A DNA stretch of 64,000 nucleotides, from assembly GCA_004352715.1 (NCBI GenBank), contig SCFE01000039.1, positions 1,963,146 through 2,027,145 of the forward strand, written 5' to 3'. The notes beneath the pieces were generated by a model, which saw nothing but the letters and a program-made list of their open reading frames with translations, did not search any database and had not been told where the DNA came from. This stretch comes from Hofstenia miamia. Its lineage: Eukaryota > Xenacoelomorpha > Acoela. Positions 36,195 through 48,670 of the stretch are shown in pieces. How positions within the stretch are numbered: position 1 is the stretch's first letter; each line of letters begins with the position of its first letter. The position numbers and the translations under genes were made by a program.

Positions 36195-37310
36195 AATATT
36201 AACCGTTATTAAGTTTAAGAAATTCAATTCAATGCGCAATAAACCAACAAAAAATAAAGATCACTCACGGCCTACTAAGTTATTGCATTGGAAATTATAA
36301 GAATGGTGGAATTCAATTAGAAAATATTTACTATTATCAATCGGCATAAAATATAAACATCACATTTCTACATGTATATTAAAAGCAGAGTGACACCTCA
36401 TAAACAAGTTGTATTCTACCATCATAACGAGGTTTACACCAACAAATCATTTACAAGACTGCTTTGCAATATGTTATGCATCTCTTTCAAAACTATATGT
36501 CGCCTACTGGTTTTTACATTCTCAGTACTACGTCATTTAAAATTCAAATTGAATCCAAAGAGCTGTAGCACACAACTAGGCGCGATTATAAAAAATACTA
36601 AAACAAAAGGAACCAATTCAATTTGACCAAGATATAGAACCTAAAAATCTGCAAAACTTTATAATAGCCAAACGGAGTTTTACAGTACCATTGAAATCAT
36701 CAATCAAAGGCAAAAGATTAAATGATTTCTATGATTTTACGAATCAGACAAATAAAAAATATTGAATAAAGCTCACTGATAAACTTTCAATACAAAATAT
36801 ATTTCAAAAATTAAGAAATTCTACTATTCGCCCCTATTATAAAACAATCATGTATAAATTCACATTGAATCATAAATCGAAGTAAATTTTATTTAGATTA
36901 TGTAACATAGAAAATAAAGAACCGAAGCACCTAAAACTTCAGCCAGAATACTACAACAATCTGCAGATTGCGACAGATTTTCAAACTTGCTCAGTATTTC
37001 AATTTTTTTACACAACTATGGAATACTGCAGAAAAAGTATTGCCCTCCCAAAAGACCAACTAACATAGGTGTGATTGCCACATATTATATACATGCATAG
37101 ATATTTTACCATTAGGAACCTGCAAGTGTTTGATCATCCATTTTCTATTATTGTTGATTGTTTAATACTATTTGTATTAATAATAATACTCTTATATCAA
37201 TATTTAATATTAGAATGGTGATTGCTGAGGCAGTGCGGTGTTTTTGGTGACAAAACTTGCACAGGGTTTTTAATTCTGAATAGCATTTATGTGTAAAAAA
37301 ATAAATAAAA

Positions 37311-38041
37311 AAGTGGTCAGGAAACGGATTTTGTTTTGTAAATTAACTTTTCATCAGCCTCAATTCTAAAAATTATCGATGATCTACAAATGTATGATAT
37401 ACTGGTATTTTTTAAGCAACCATTACAAGAAATTTAAACAGTGCCATGTGACGTCAGCAAATAACTAGTGAAAGTGCGGCGTAGATTATGCACTATGCTT
37501 AACTGTAAGTGAAAGAGGTTTTTTACAAATTAATATATCCTAAAATTAATATATTATCTAGCTCATCATCAATTGTTTAAATTTATAAAGGGAAAAATGA
37601 AGTAGATGCAATTGAATATAATTTCATGAAAATGCCAACACGCGAATGTTCAAATACATCATCAATTCTAATTGGTTAATGCTAATACTGTAAAATAATG
37701 TAAAGATCGTATCTATATCATTTGAATTTCTCGTGTCAATTTTGCATTTAATGAATTTAAGAGGTAAGTTAAGTCGTGCGAACAAGGGAAATACCTTAAA
37801 TTATATAATATTGAAGAGGATCAAGACACATTTTTTCCGGCAATTTGTATAATAGATGCTCGGCTAAATTTATCCGTAAGTTTAATCTATAGTTGATTTT
37901 TAAATGCTGGAGGCCCAAAAACACATTTAAGAAAGAAAACAATACCCATTTCAAGTACATTTTATTAACACGTAATTGAAAACGTCATTCTGTTTTGCTG
38001 TTAGAGGGCTACAACAATTTGTGCTACAATTTCTTGTAATG
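37311..38041. other. No gene seen
   Basis: AT-rich tract. Nothing is recognised. Confidence 0.4.
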
Positions 38042-38190
38042 CTCGATATTTATGGCAGAGTATAAGTATTTACAGAGTTGACTTGTTCAATTTTAGTTAA
38101 ACAGTGTAATCTAAGCATTTAATGCTCAATCCAAACATTTAAATTTGAATAAAAGAATGCAATTTAATATGGACATTGCACGACTACAGA
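38042..38190. repeat. Dispersed repeat unit, copy 2
   Basis: Counterpart of 26189-26330, with the same acceptor-like TTTTAG and terminal CAATTTAATATGG. Confidence 0.6.
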
Positions 38191-39512
38191 ACAAAAACCT
38201 CAATCAACAAACTGCAATATCACTATTTACAACTGTAACTCCCAAATTTAGGGTCAACACATAAATCAGGGATTGAGAATAAATAATTGCAATAACTAAT
38301 TATTCATCAAAAATAATACTAACCTCTTGATGGCATGTGAAAAGAAAAATTTGTTACAAATTATATATATATTTTTGACAATTAAATATTTTCAAATTTT
38401 TTAAAAATTTGTCACGATTTTTAATGGAATTCTTGTAAATTTGTACCCAATTTGTCACCCAATTAGTGACGAGATTAATAGTATTTTTAAAATATTACGT
38501 CTGGGTTTGCGGCATCTCTTAATGACAATTTCAAACGTAGCATGGAATTGTACAATTATGCATCGGAGTCATGACCTCCGCCGATGGAAGTGGGATAGGG
38601 TTCTGAATGATAAGCCATTTTCTTAGTTCAAATCCTATTTTACTTCTATTGGATTCAAGCCTAGGCTCGTCCCATCCCAGCCCCAATAAGGAGTACTAAG
38701 ACAATTGAAAATATGCACTCAACAAACATTTAATACTCTTACATAGTGCAAAGTAAAAATTTTCTACAAGGTTTGGTGTTGGTGGCCTCCCCCAAGCCAG
38801 CCCTACTAGCAAAGGAGGAAGATGTCTAGCGGATATTCTCTAGCAGACACTACTTGCTGTTTTTGTGGTTTTCTATAGAATATGTCGTGTTTTGGAAGAG
38901 TTCATAGCCAAAGTGATATATGGCGGTCTTAAAAAAATGATTCCATCAGAATATTGACATGAACTTTAAGTTACTTGCCCGTTGTGAGATTTTGTTGAAC
39001 AAAGTGGACGCAGAAGATCAAATGTGGAAAGCTCCCTGGCTTGTTGTGTAAGTATCGATTCGTTTTGAACATTGTACTGTTTAAGCAAATTACTTTTAAC
39101 TGTGCTAAAATAATACTTAACAGCTGTTAAATTAATTGTGCTTAGTAAATGTCTGTCGACAAGGCTTTTTTACCATTCTGTTTTAATCAGAAAATATATG
39201 TCCAAGTTATGCTGTAGCATTTGATATAAAAATGGACAGGAACTCGCATTTGAAGATATTGAACGATGTAAGATATATTTAATTTCAAACTTCTACTTGA
39301 GATACATCAAATTGCTTTGACCTTGACATCTTCTGAATGTGAAGGTAAATTCAGGTAGTGAAGAGAATTTAAAAAATTATGTGAAATTCAATGAATCGGA
39401 ATTATTATTCCAATGAGTATATAAGAGGAAAAGAATTGTTTTAGCAAGCAAATTTGTTGATATACGAGGCAATACCCGAATTCTTTGCAATCTTTTCTTG
39501 GCATATTATTTA
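38191..39512. other. No recognised gene
   Basis: A short open segment at about 38955-39048 (MNFKLLARCEILLNKVDAED...) ends at a donor-like GTAAGTATC (39049) and could be an exon, but nothing identifies it. Confidence 0.35.
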
Positions 39513-39787
39513 TTAACCCTAGAATACATAAAGCGGTCATATGACCTTTTTACTCACACAATGAGAAGTTCTCAGCAGGTACACGTCATAATTTGATATC
39601 CTGCTGTGTCATTGCATCAAATTACTTCGTAAACATCTCATGGGAAACCAACGCCATTGGCTAATTATCAACTAAGGAAACCACAATTTACTCTTAATGC
39701 ACAACCTGGTCAATTGACCTTCATTTAAAACTTTTCCAACATTTGAAGTAGTTTTGCTCAAATTTTCAATTATTCAATACTTTTGCA

Positions 39788-40690
39788 ATGAGATCTTCAA
39801 AGCACAATGCTTACACAATATTAGCTTCCTTACAGGACAGTGGAAGCTCCTCTGATTTACAAAGTTCAGACGAAGGTCAAAGAATGTCTCCAATTACAAC
39901 CAGTTCTGATTCAGATGACTCACTTTCAAGAGATGATGCTAATTTGAACACAAATACTTCTGACAGTAGTGGAAGATCTACTGACAATGTAATGATTGCA
40001 AAAGACGGGACTGAATGGACATCTGCAATTGATTATACCACATTTCAGAAGACTTCAGTTGCGAATATACTTAGACACAAAGGCGGACCAACTCCGTTCA
40101 TCTGTAATCGTGTTGAAGAAATCAATGATGTCTTTTTTGAAATTTTTGGTCATTCAAGTGTTGATGGTTTCCTTAGATCAGCATATAATGCAATCCCCTA
40201 ATTCAACAGAGTTATTGATTTCAGAAGACGAAATTTTAGCATACATTGGCCTCACAATTGCAAGAGGAGTATACAAAGGACGTGATGAGACAAGTCGCAG
40301 TTCATGGAATTTAGAGTCTGGCAGACCTATTTTTCTGCAACAATGAGAATTGCAAGATACGAATTCATCACCAAACATTTGCATTTTGAAGACAAGAATA
40401 CCAGATCAGCTCACAAAACAAATGATAAATTTTGCAATATTAGAAGTTTATGGGACAATGTAATTGAAAATTCAGCTAAATGTTATAAACCCTACAATAA
40501 CGTTACCGTGGATGAGCAACTGATGGGATGTCGCACAAAATGCCTATTTACGCAGTACATGTCCTCAAAACCCGACAAGTTTGGAATCAAATTTTGGCTT
40601 CTTTGTTGCCCAGAAAGCTCTTACGTGCTTGGTGGTTTCCCTTATGTTGGCCGTGACGAGAGCAGGCCTGAAAACTGTGGAGTAAGTGGT
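39788..40690 (+). pseudogene. piggyBac-2 transposase, N-terminal part
   Basis: 39788-40201 gives a Ser/Asp-rich N-terminus, then FEIFGHSSVDGFLRSAYNAI. A frameshift moves to LLISEDEILAYIGLTIARG, and a second to 40304: FSATMRIARYEFITKHLHFE, NVTVDEQLMGCRTKCLFTQY (first catalytic Asp), KFGIKFWLLCCPES and PYVGRDESRPENCG. The LINE sequence then replaces the expected 'xxTDNFFTS' region. It is dead: two frameshifts and the catalytic core lost. Confidence 0.8.
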
Positions 40691-42275
40691 CTTGAAATTG
40701 ATAAGCAAAAATCCATCTATACAGACATAAACCAGGCAAAACAGTGGTCAAATAAATGTTCCGAAAATCATGAAGAAATTATTTTATTAGGGGTAGGGCT
40801 AAAAATATCAGGTAATAACGCTATTAACATTGATTCATTTATAAAAGACAATAAATTGTTAATTAATTTTATTGCAAACCGAAAAATGTCAATATATGGT
40901 AAAGCAAAAGCATTTAATGTTCTATTATTGACGAAGTTATTATATCAAATACAGTATTACCCGCCTCTACCTGTAAGCAATACAATTCAAAATCAAATCA
41001 ACAATGCAATTTGGAAAAATAACGATCACTCAAGACCAACGAAATTATTATACTGTAATTATCAAAGAGGCGGGATTCAACTAGGAAATATTTATTACTA
41101 TCAGCTTGCATATAAAATAAACTTAATATTCACGATACTAAACGCCAAATGGCATCCTATAAGTACGTTGCTATCTGCTATTATTTCAAATTATACTCCT
41201 CGAAAAAATCTGCTTGACATGCTCTGTAATATAACATTGCCTAAGTCTTTTAAAACTATATGTCCCCAATTAGCATCTACACTAAAGATATTGCAAGGTC
41301 TAAAGTTCCAATTAAACCCAAAGGGCTGTAGTTTGATATTAGACTCATTTATTAGTAAGCCAAAAACGTATGGGGAACCAATCCAATTTAATCGCGATAT
41401 TGAGCCTGAAAGTCTTCAAAACTTTATAATACACAAGCGGGGTTCCATGTTAGAATTGAACTCATCAATTAAAGGGAAAACTCTTAGTGATTTTTGTAAT
41501 TATAGCGACCCAGATACATCGAATGTCTTTGACAAAGCATCAGGTTATTGGAAAATTTCATTATATTGCATCCAAAATACCCTTCAAAAACTACGCACTT
41601 CTAAGGTGCGTCCATGCTATAAAACAATAATGTATAAGGTAATTCTCAATCGAATTATAAACCGCGATAAATTCTTTTATTCCAGATTAATTGAGACTCC
41701 TTTATGTAGATTATGTAATCTTGAAAATGAGAACCCCGAGCACCTAATATTTCACTGTACAGCCAGAATAGCACTTACACCAAATCACGGCATAGGAGGA
41801 TTTTTTACGCATTTTATGCATGTATATATATTTTAACTAACCCGTAAAACTTTTTAAGATAATCGACCGGTCCTTTTTTAACGCCTCAGTAAGTATGTGT
41901 GAATGAGTGTCTATTTAACTTATTACTTTGATTTAGATGTTGGTTGGTTTTTTGTTTAGTTTCTTTGTTTTGTCCGTGTGTTCATTTATTGTTTAGTTTT
42001 GTCCATACCTTTGTTAGCTTTTCGTGTGTCCATGTCTACTTGTTTCGTCCTTTGAAAATATTTAACTTTGTTTTTAGGAGCTTGCTGGACATTTCCGTTT
42101 TTTGTTTGGTTTTCTTTTGTATAATACTTTGTTAACTTTATATTAATATTTACTAATAGTATGGTCTGTGAATGGTGACGGGAAAGGGGCATTGTAGTGT
42201 TTTTCGGTACAGTGATGACAAAAGAACTTGCACAAGCTTCTTATATTCTGAGTACCTTTTATGTGTAGAAAAAAG
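40690..42275 (+). mobile_element. L1/Tx1-like LINE, copy C, inserted in piggyBac-2
   Basis: The best-preserved copy. It starts within VSGLEIDKQKSIYTDINQ (the end of the RT domain, equivalent to VSGISINRQKTIYS in copy E), then NRKMSIYGKAKAFNVLLLTK, HSRPTKLLYCNYQRGGIQLG and the C-terminal CRLCNLENENPEHLIFHC motif (near 41705), ending at 41836. The reading frame is open for the whole piece and is fused to the upstream piggyBac frame. The 3' UTR is T-rich, ending GAATGGTGACGGG...TGTGTAGAAAAAAG at about 42275. It is 5'-truncated, as usual for L1. Confidence 0.8.
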
Positions 42276-42600
42276 GGAACAATTCGTTCGAACCTTAGAG
42301 AAGTTTCTAACGAATTAGATGCTCCTAAGGATCTATTCAATAGCACATATGTTCAAGATAAAGATTCAAATGTGATTCTAGTGAGCTATCAAGCAAAACG
42401 GAATAAAAATGTTCTTTTGATATCTACTATGCCCTCATTTCCTCAAACAGGTCTTGCGGCGAAGTTCAAACCCCACATGGTGCTCTCGATTGTAATAAAA
42501 CCAAAAAGGGAGTTGACACTGTGGATCAAATTCTCAAGTACTATGCATCAAGGAGGGCTACACGAAGGTGGCCGTAAACATTTTTAATCAATCTATTAAT
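42276..42600 (+). pseudogene. piggyBac-2 transposase, C-terminal part
   Basis: GTIRSNLREVSNELDAPKDL and SYQAKRNKNVLLISTM directly follow the LINE tail. In the next frame comes GVDTVDQILKYYASRRATRR then WP and a stop near 42570. The C-terminal zinc domain is not seen. About 50 residues (the second Asp region) are missing relative to the N-terminal part. Confidence 0.75.
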
Positions 42601-42640
42601 GTTTTTACTCAATAATTTGCATAGACTCAATGTTCACGTT

Positions 42641-43606
42641 TTGACTAAATTTTAACTCAATCTCGGCTAATCTCCCGAGTCGTGATTGTAAATGAATGCT
42701 ACATCTACGCATAAATTTCTCAGGTAATCGAAATTGAGTATTATTGGTTGAAATAGTTCAAAACTCAGATTTTGCTTATATAGTTAATGTGTACCATGTT
42801 CTAAATGGTGAGCAACGTCTGAAGAAATTGCGAATTTCACCCATTGTACCTTTTCGAAGTCGCACTGGATTTTAAGAACATAGCGAGAAAAATATGCAGT
42901 GGAACACAAGAAAAGGGAAATGGTCATCACGCTTACAAAGAAGACTGAGAAACTGAGTGAATTAAATAATTATGACTTAATTTTTAATCGAATTCAACTC
43001 AATTTTTAAATGAACTTTTCCTGTTTTTTTTACTCAATAGAATCCGAAGCCTAGCAGGAATGTTAATCGTCAGAACAATAAAATATTTTTAAATGCTTAT
43101 AGCTCAAAACTATTAACGCTATGTTCAATCTGAAAACACCACTTTTTTTCTTAAAAATATAAATTATTATACATTTGTAAGTTAATAACTTTAAGGTTTA
43201 TATCTATACACATGAAAGTTAGTCTTTTTAAGTCGTCCTTTATTAATGGGAGAGCAGACATTTCTTCTATTGCATGAAAAACACATAAAAAATCCGCAAT
43301 TTAATATAACGCTTAGACCGTTTTTGAAAGGGTTGAGGTTGAATGTGGAAAAACGCCTTGTTTTTTAAAATGGACGATAGGCAGTTTAAAGTTAAATTAA
43401 AAGCATTTATTGAAGCGTTGGGACCGTTGACGTCAATCACTAAATACAATATTGTGATAAATCATTATTTACAAAGTTACTAAACGTTATACATACATTA
43501 TGTATTAATATAATAATTACTATAATAAATATCTATCGGGATATATGTATAGATGGCAGGAACCATAAAAACGTTAAATGCAAAAGAGCTCACTGCTTTA
43601 AGTTAT
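42641..43606. other. No gene seen
   Basis: AT-rich sequence up to SL copy 2. Nothing is recognised. Confidence 0.4.
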
Positions 43607-43696
43607 AAGAGACTCGGAAGAGTCTTTCAAATTATGAGTGTCTAGATAGACATGATACTCACCTAATTAAACTTTTAATAAAACAGGCAATAGCAA
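43607..43696 (-). ncRNA. Spliced-leader-type RNA gene, copy 2 (class A)
   Basis: Leader 3' end GTTTAATTAG; donor GTGAGTATC with +1 at 43662; hairpin I TGAGT/ACTCA and GTCT/AGAC; Sm-like site at 43633-43627; hairpin II AGACTC-TTCC-GAGTCT, fully paired. The same conserved 17-nt block starts the unit. Apart from the hairpin II loop it is nearly identical to copy 1 over the core, while the flanks differ. Confidence 0.75.
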
Positions 43697-43716
43697 TTTT
43701 ACTTAATATCTCCAAC

Positions 43717-43951
43717 AATATAAACTTCGACAATACACTAAGTATATTACATTTAAGACAAATTATTTTTATTTATTTCTTATAACTAACAAATTCTTAG
43801 AGTAAACAAATAGTCGAAAACTATAACAGAAATCCAGAAATAACGAATGCTCAATTACTAGGTATTGTATTATTGGGACTATAATAAATAAATTATTCTG
43901 ACAACAACATAAAATGCGTTAAATTCACTTTATAAAATGCGCCACATGCGG
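43717..43951 (-). promoter_or_regulatory. snRNA-type promoter of SL copy 2
   Basis: Proximal element at 43728 (TGTATTGTCGAAGTTTATA on minus), distal AATAAATTATT at 43887 and a diverged GCG element at 43939. Distances 66, 225 and 277 nt from donor +1. The last element keeps ATGCG but not CTAGCGG. Confidence 0.6.
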
Positions 43952-44272
43952 AGAAAATATGCATTAATTGCATTCTAACACCGTAATTCGATTTTGAAAA
44001 TGCTTATAACGCTTAATTTAATTACAATGCACTATGCAAAACACTTCATAAACGAATTATTGAGAAAGAATGAAAGATCATTAATTTTCAGAATTCTAAT
44101 AACTGCGAATTCATAAACTGACAACTGATTTACAGTAAATACGAAAATATGTCATAATTTGGGTTGAGATATTCAATAATTCAATATTCAATCGGTTTCT
44201 TACATCTTTAAATGTAGTTCGTATTTAAATGAAATTCATAACATGTAAGTGCGATTTCATATTTTGGGATTT

Positions 44273-44314
<42 letters not shown>

Positions 44315-46723
44315 AAATTATTACAAGTCAAACTATTTCTATACACATGATTGATTACTTACAATTTCAAATCCATTGTTACTATGATTAATAAAAAAAG
44401 CTTCCAAATAAAAACAGCAAAATTAAAGAAAACATTTTTACTGTTAATATCGCGACCTCAATCTTTTACAACTCAAACATCAGGTCAGGTTTGAATCATT
44501 GTAAAGAAGGTACAAGTCAAAACAGGATTGGAATCAGGTATGACAATATCCATGTAGTTTGATCAATTTTATATCATTTTGATTATATTAAATAGAAACA
44601 TTTTGTTAAATCATTATGGTTTTGTACCAGTACTATATTTTAACTGCTTTTCTTCATTACATATGTGAAATGTGTTATAGGGTGTCGTACACAACATCAA
44701 AAATAGACGAGAGTAACAGTATATAATTATTGTATTATACTATTCAAACGTCAATCACATGCACTTTGTTGAATTATGATTAGCTTTCAGCTAATTACAG
44801 GATTAACCTGTTTACCCAATAACAAGTTTATCTTCACTTTTCTCTAATTATGCTAGTATTATAGTTGGTATCAAATGCCATCTTAAATAAAATCAATATA
44901 CTACTATTGCTGCATGATTGTAAGTGCCAAAAATTTAGTAGAATAATTTCCTTTTTATGAGAATATGTTAATGACTAAAACCAATGTTTGCATTCAGGTA
45001 TGGTGTCAAAAAGAAAAGGGAAAATATAATTCGAGTAGAGAATGCTGTTACTTTAATAACATCTCTTCCTGTATCATCAGGTCTGAAGTGCAAGGGAATT
45101 CATCACGTCTTTCAACAGAAACACTTTAGGCCAGACGACAGAGTTGCAGTGTTGATGGTTATGGCGAAAAAAACCTAGAGGTATTTCAGGATAAAACAGA
45201 TGATTGGTTTAGAAGAGACATTATTTATCAACACTTGTAGAACGCAATGAAGAAACGAGCAATGAATAAAAATTGTGTAATTATATGAATATACATGTAG
45301 ACTTTACAATATACAGTATTTTTCTAGAATCAGTCCTATTAAACATGGTGTCATTGCCAGTCCCATGAAGTATTCTGGTCATATGGCCTAAACAATTATC
45401 TTCATGCTAATAAATTAAATTCACTTCATAAATATTCTAACATGTTGCAGAGATTGTTTAATGTGTTCATTATAATCTTTCTTCCTATTCTATGTATTAC
45501 AGTCCCGTCCTAATAATATTCTTTGTCTGCATAATTCATGTACACATTATTATTGGATTAAAGAAAAATGTATTTGAATGTAATACTGCTCAGTAATAAA
45601 GAGTGCGGATTTCATCGGTTTTTGTCAAATAAGCATGGGCATTTAATAGGGAAGTAATTGCATATTTGGCGATGTGGTAATGACGATGAAGTTGAATTCA
45701 CACCCAGAATGCTAAGTAGGGCTTTATAGAAAGAGAATATTCCATAGTTGAATGAAGCAGTCGCAATCGGCTGCACAGTGTTTCTAAGAGAAGGTGCAGG
45801 ACGAAAGCCGCGATACTGAATCCGCAGCAGGCCGTAAGCCTGTACATTACAAATTCTTAATAATTGAGAGTGTACTACTGAACATGAAACATCAAAGGAA
45901 TGGGTATTTGCAGTTTGTATTTTGCAGTCCTTTGAAATGAATTACACAATTTAGTAAGCTGCGCAGGCATGGAAATAACTGTAAATAAATCGAAACACAA
46001 TGAAGCAAATAATAAACTTTAAAGGATTTGTGAAAAAGATCAGCATGAAAACACAGGGGCTAATGTTTTCCAGCGCAATCAGGCATAAGCTGTGATACTG
46101 AAGCCACAGCCAGCCATAGCCTCAGTTAATGGCTAGCTACTCAATTTTGTATATTTTTTAGACAACTGAATTATTTGCGTTATAATTTTTTGTCATGATT
46201 CTTTAAGCAAACTAAATAAAAAATACATTTATCAGATACAACCACAAAATTGTAAATTACTATTTTACGTCAGAAAAAAATTATCTTGCCAACGTGATGA
46301 ATGGTGTCAATGATCGTTTTTAATAAAAAGTATTTTCTCAAATAGATGAAATAGCGAAAATCGCAAATCTCATGAAAAATATGTTCGGCGAAAACATAAA
46401 TTTTCTTACGTTTCAATGTTTTCTCTGTCATTTAACACTTCAATGGCCTAAGGGTAGGTTATAATTACAGAAGATAGTTCTCACTAAACGCAAACCTGTA
46501 ATAGGATAAATAGAAACAAACATCTGATCGTGAATGCTTGAATTTGAGAGTTCTTATAGTGAACAATGTAAAATATGTAGTTTATTAGAAGTTTAATTTG
46601 GTAAAATATAAATGAGAAGCTGATGAAACCGACATATACCTAAATTATGGTCGTCTTGTAAATCAGGCATGAAGCAATAAATTTTTCAAACTGTTGAATA
46701 AATTAAAACTAAGTTTACTTTAA
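43952..46723. other. No recognised gene; (AT)n and a diverged repeat pair
   Basis: An (AT)n run lies at about 44279-44310. A possible exon at 44999-45178 has an acceptor-like CATTCAG but no known domain. Segments 45785-45845 and 46075-46130 are diverged direct repeats sharing GATACTGAA-CC. Confidence 0.4.
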
Positions 46724-46812
46724 AAGAGACTCTTACGAGTCTTTCAAATTATTAGTCATTATAGACGTGATACTCACCTAATTAAACTTTTAATAAAACA
46801 GGCAATAGCAAA
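46724..46812 (-). ncRNA. Spliced-leader-type RNA gene, copy 3 (class A)
   Basis: Leader and donor identical to copies 1, 2 and 6 (donor +1 at 46777). The 3' arm of hairpin I differs (ATGACTAATAAT); it can instead pair CTAAT with the leader end ATTAG, and GTGA with TCAC inside, so the donor is still sequestered. Sm-like site at 46750-46744. Hairpin II AGACTC-GTAA-GAGTCT is fully paired. Confidence 0.72.
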
Positions 46813-46832
46813 AGATATAGCAATTTTTCATA

Positions 46833-47066
46833 ATATGAATATCAACAATACACCAATCGCAATGGCATTTAAAAGATGCCTTATTACTGATTTCATATAT
46901 TTCAACCAGATATTGGTTGACGACAAAAAAATAAAATTGAAGCAAACTACATTACTTGAAAATTTCTTAAGGTGCTAGTATACACGTCTTTGAATATCTA
47001 GAATAAATTATTCTTAGAACAATGCTTAGCACATTAAACAGTATTTGCTAAATGCGATACTAGCGG
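46833..47066 (-). promoter_or_regulatory. snRNA-type promoter of SL copy 3
   Basis: CAACAAT at 46843, AATAAATTATT at 47002 and GCGATACTAGCGG at 47054; spacing 66, 225 and 277 nt from donor +1. Confidence 0.7.
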
Positions 47067-47743
47067 GAAGATAAAGTATCCAACAAAGAATTCCTGGTCT
47101 ACTAGAATATAACGTGCACATAACTACTAATGCAAAATAGATATACTTGCAGTTTGAGTAACTAATCATCAGGGCCCACCAATAAGTCTACAAAGTTAAA
47201 AAAATCTAATAGGTGAATTTTAGCAGGTTACGTATATAAAGTCTAATAGGTAAATTTTTATAAGAATGCTACGTAATTTGATGGTATTAAAATTCAATAA
47301 ATGAACATAAACTATTCTTTTTTGTTTTATAAACTGCAGGATTAAAATCAATTGTTGTTCTCATCAATATGTAATTACATCATACATCAAAGCAGCCGCA
47401 TCGACCTCTTTCTTCTTGTGTTATAATATTATCATTGGGTCTGAAACACACGATGATTATTTCTGCGTGGAATTCCCGGGATAATTGATTGTTATTAAAA
47501 TATTCAGTTTGTTCGCTATTAAATTTTATGCGCGGGTAAATAAATCAAAACAATCGTTTGCTTGCCAACAATTTTCTATCACAACCAATTACCTCAGGAG
47601 TTCCGAGCAAAAATAATCATCGTGTTTCGGCCTTAGACGGCATGCTGTGTTTGTTATAAGCAATAATAGCCTAACAATTCTTAATAACATGAATTGAGAA
47701 ATTTTTTAGCACAACTGTACGTGTTGCGTGTATTAGTTACCGT
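47067..47743. other. No gene seen
   Basis: AT-rich. Nothing is recognised. Confidence 0.4.
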
Positions 47744-48670
47744 TTAACAAAGTTGCAGCTATATTATGACAGAAAGCTCTATCTTAAGAATAAATATCCC
47801 GCTGAATTCAACACTACTCCAACAAATGAACCTCTTCGTTCATTATGCGATACAGCAGTCTTGTGCGAAAAAAGTATCAACGTTGAAAGTCATAGAAACA
47901 CTAATAAACACATGAGTAAGATGCAACAGCCTATTGATACCAGTCAACACATCACCAACTCAATCGGTTTTAACTTTCAGAAATGATCCTTTCAAAGAAC
48001 TTGTACAATGTATGTTGGAAATTAACATTACATTAAAGACATTGCATCATCCATGCATAAGGAAATTGGCAAATTTTTGTAAAAAAAGATTTACCGTCAG
48101 AAACTGCAGCTAGACAAATAGTAAAGTGTCTAAGTAGAAAGAAATTACCCAAAATCAAAGTAAAAATAATTGTTATCTGCGACGAAAGCTCGTATAAAAA
48201 TTCAAAGTTTGTTACTATTATGGTTGAATGATTTGAGGAACCAAGTACGGCTTACTTGATTTCATGCAAAGCAGTTATTGTTNAATGACGAAGATCTCCC
48301 CTCCGTCAGAAAATCCTGCGTACGCTCCTGGTTGCCAACAGTGATAACTGTGTTAGAATTATAGACGATGCAATAAAATTAAAGTCATTTAAAAGGGATG
48401 ATATTTTACTGTTTATATCTCCCCATTACATGAGGAATTGTGGTAAATTCCCAATATCTTTATCCAAGAGTACAACATATTACTTTTATTGCTCATTTGG
48501 TTCATAATTGTGCTGAACGTGTTCGTTGTTTTTCACAATGTGGACAATTTGATTGTCACTATCAAAGGGACGACTGTTAAAACCGTTCAAGAGGTAAACA
48601 GTTTAGTATTATAGGTAAGGTTAACGAGCAATATCATATTGCAAAACGCCCAAATTTAGTGAAAATGTAA
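47744..48670 (+). pseudogene. hAT transposase pseudogene
   Basis: The first frame holds a BED-type zinc-finger pattern (SLCDTAVLCEKSINVESHRN then TNKH). In later frames are VICDESSYKNSKFVTIMVE (near 48175), DDILLFISPHYMRNCGK (near 48400) and YPRVQHITFIAHLVHNCAER (near 48470), matching hAT catalytic-region blocks ('vDett', 'DaApYM..ag', 'HitClaH.lhr'). A single N at 48283, stops and frameshifts interrupt it. Terminal repeats were not found. It is an old relic. Confidence 0.7.

Larger units (their letters stand above)
34800..37310 (+). mobile_element. L1/Tx1-like LINE, copy B, split by a hAT element
   Basis: 34830-34896 and 36204 onward are one LINE interrupted by the hAT insert. 36230-36370 matches copy C (ACTCACGGCCTACTAAGTTA, then the GGTGGAATTCAA strand), 36450-36660 follows with shifted frames, and the 3' end carries GAATGGTGATTGC...TGTGTAAAAAAA near 37300. 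It is dead. Confidence 0.7.
39513..42640 (+). mobile_element. Second piggyBac element, interrupted by a LINE
   Basis: The left end TTAACCCTAGAATAC at 39513 is a textbook piggyBac terminus. Two palindromes follow, GGTCATATGACC (39535) and GGTCAATTGACC (39708), comparable in placement to the subterminal palindromes of the 4.7-kb element. The transposase is split by LINE copy C. No right terminal repeat was found downstream. Confidence 0.7.

Noticed and set aside
38560-38640. Possible tRNA (TTCAAATCC near 38627)
   Set aside because: No acceptor stem, D arm or anticodon arm could be folded around it.
47846-47860. Extra SL distal element (ATGCGATACAGC)
   Set aside because: It lacks the TAGCGG half and no donor, Sm site or proximal element lies at the expected distances; it is within the hAT BED finger.
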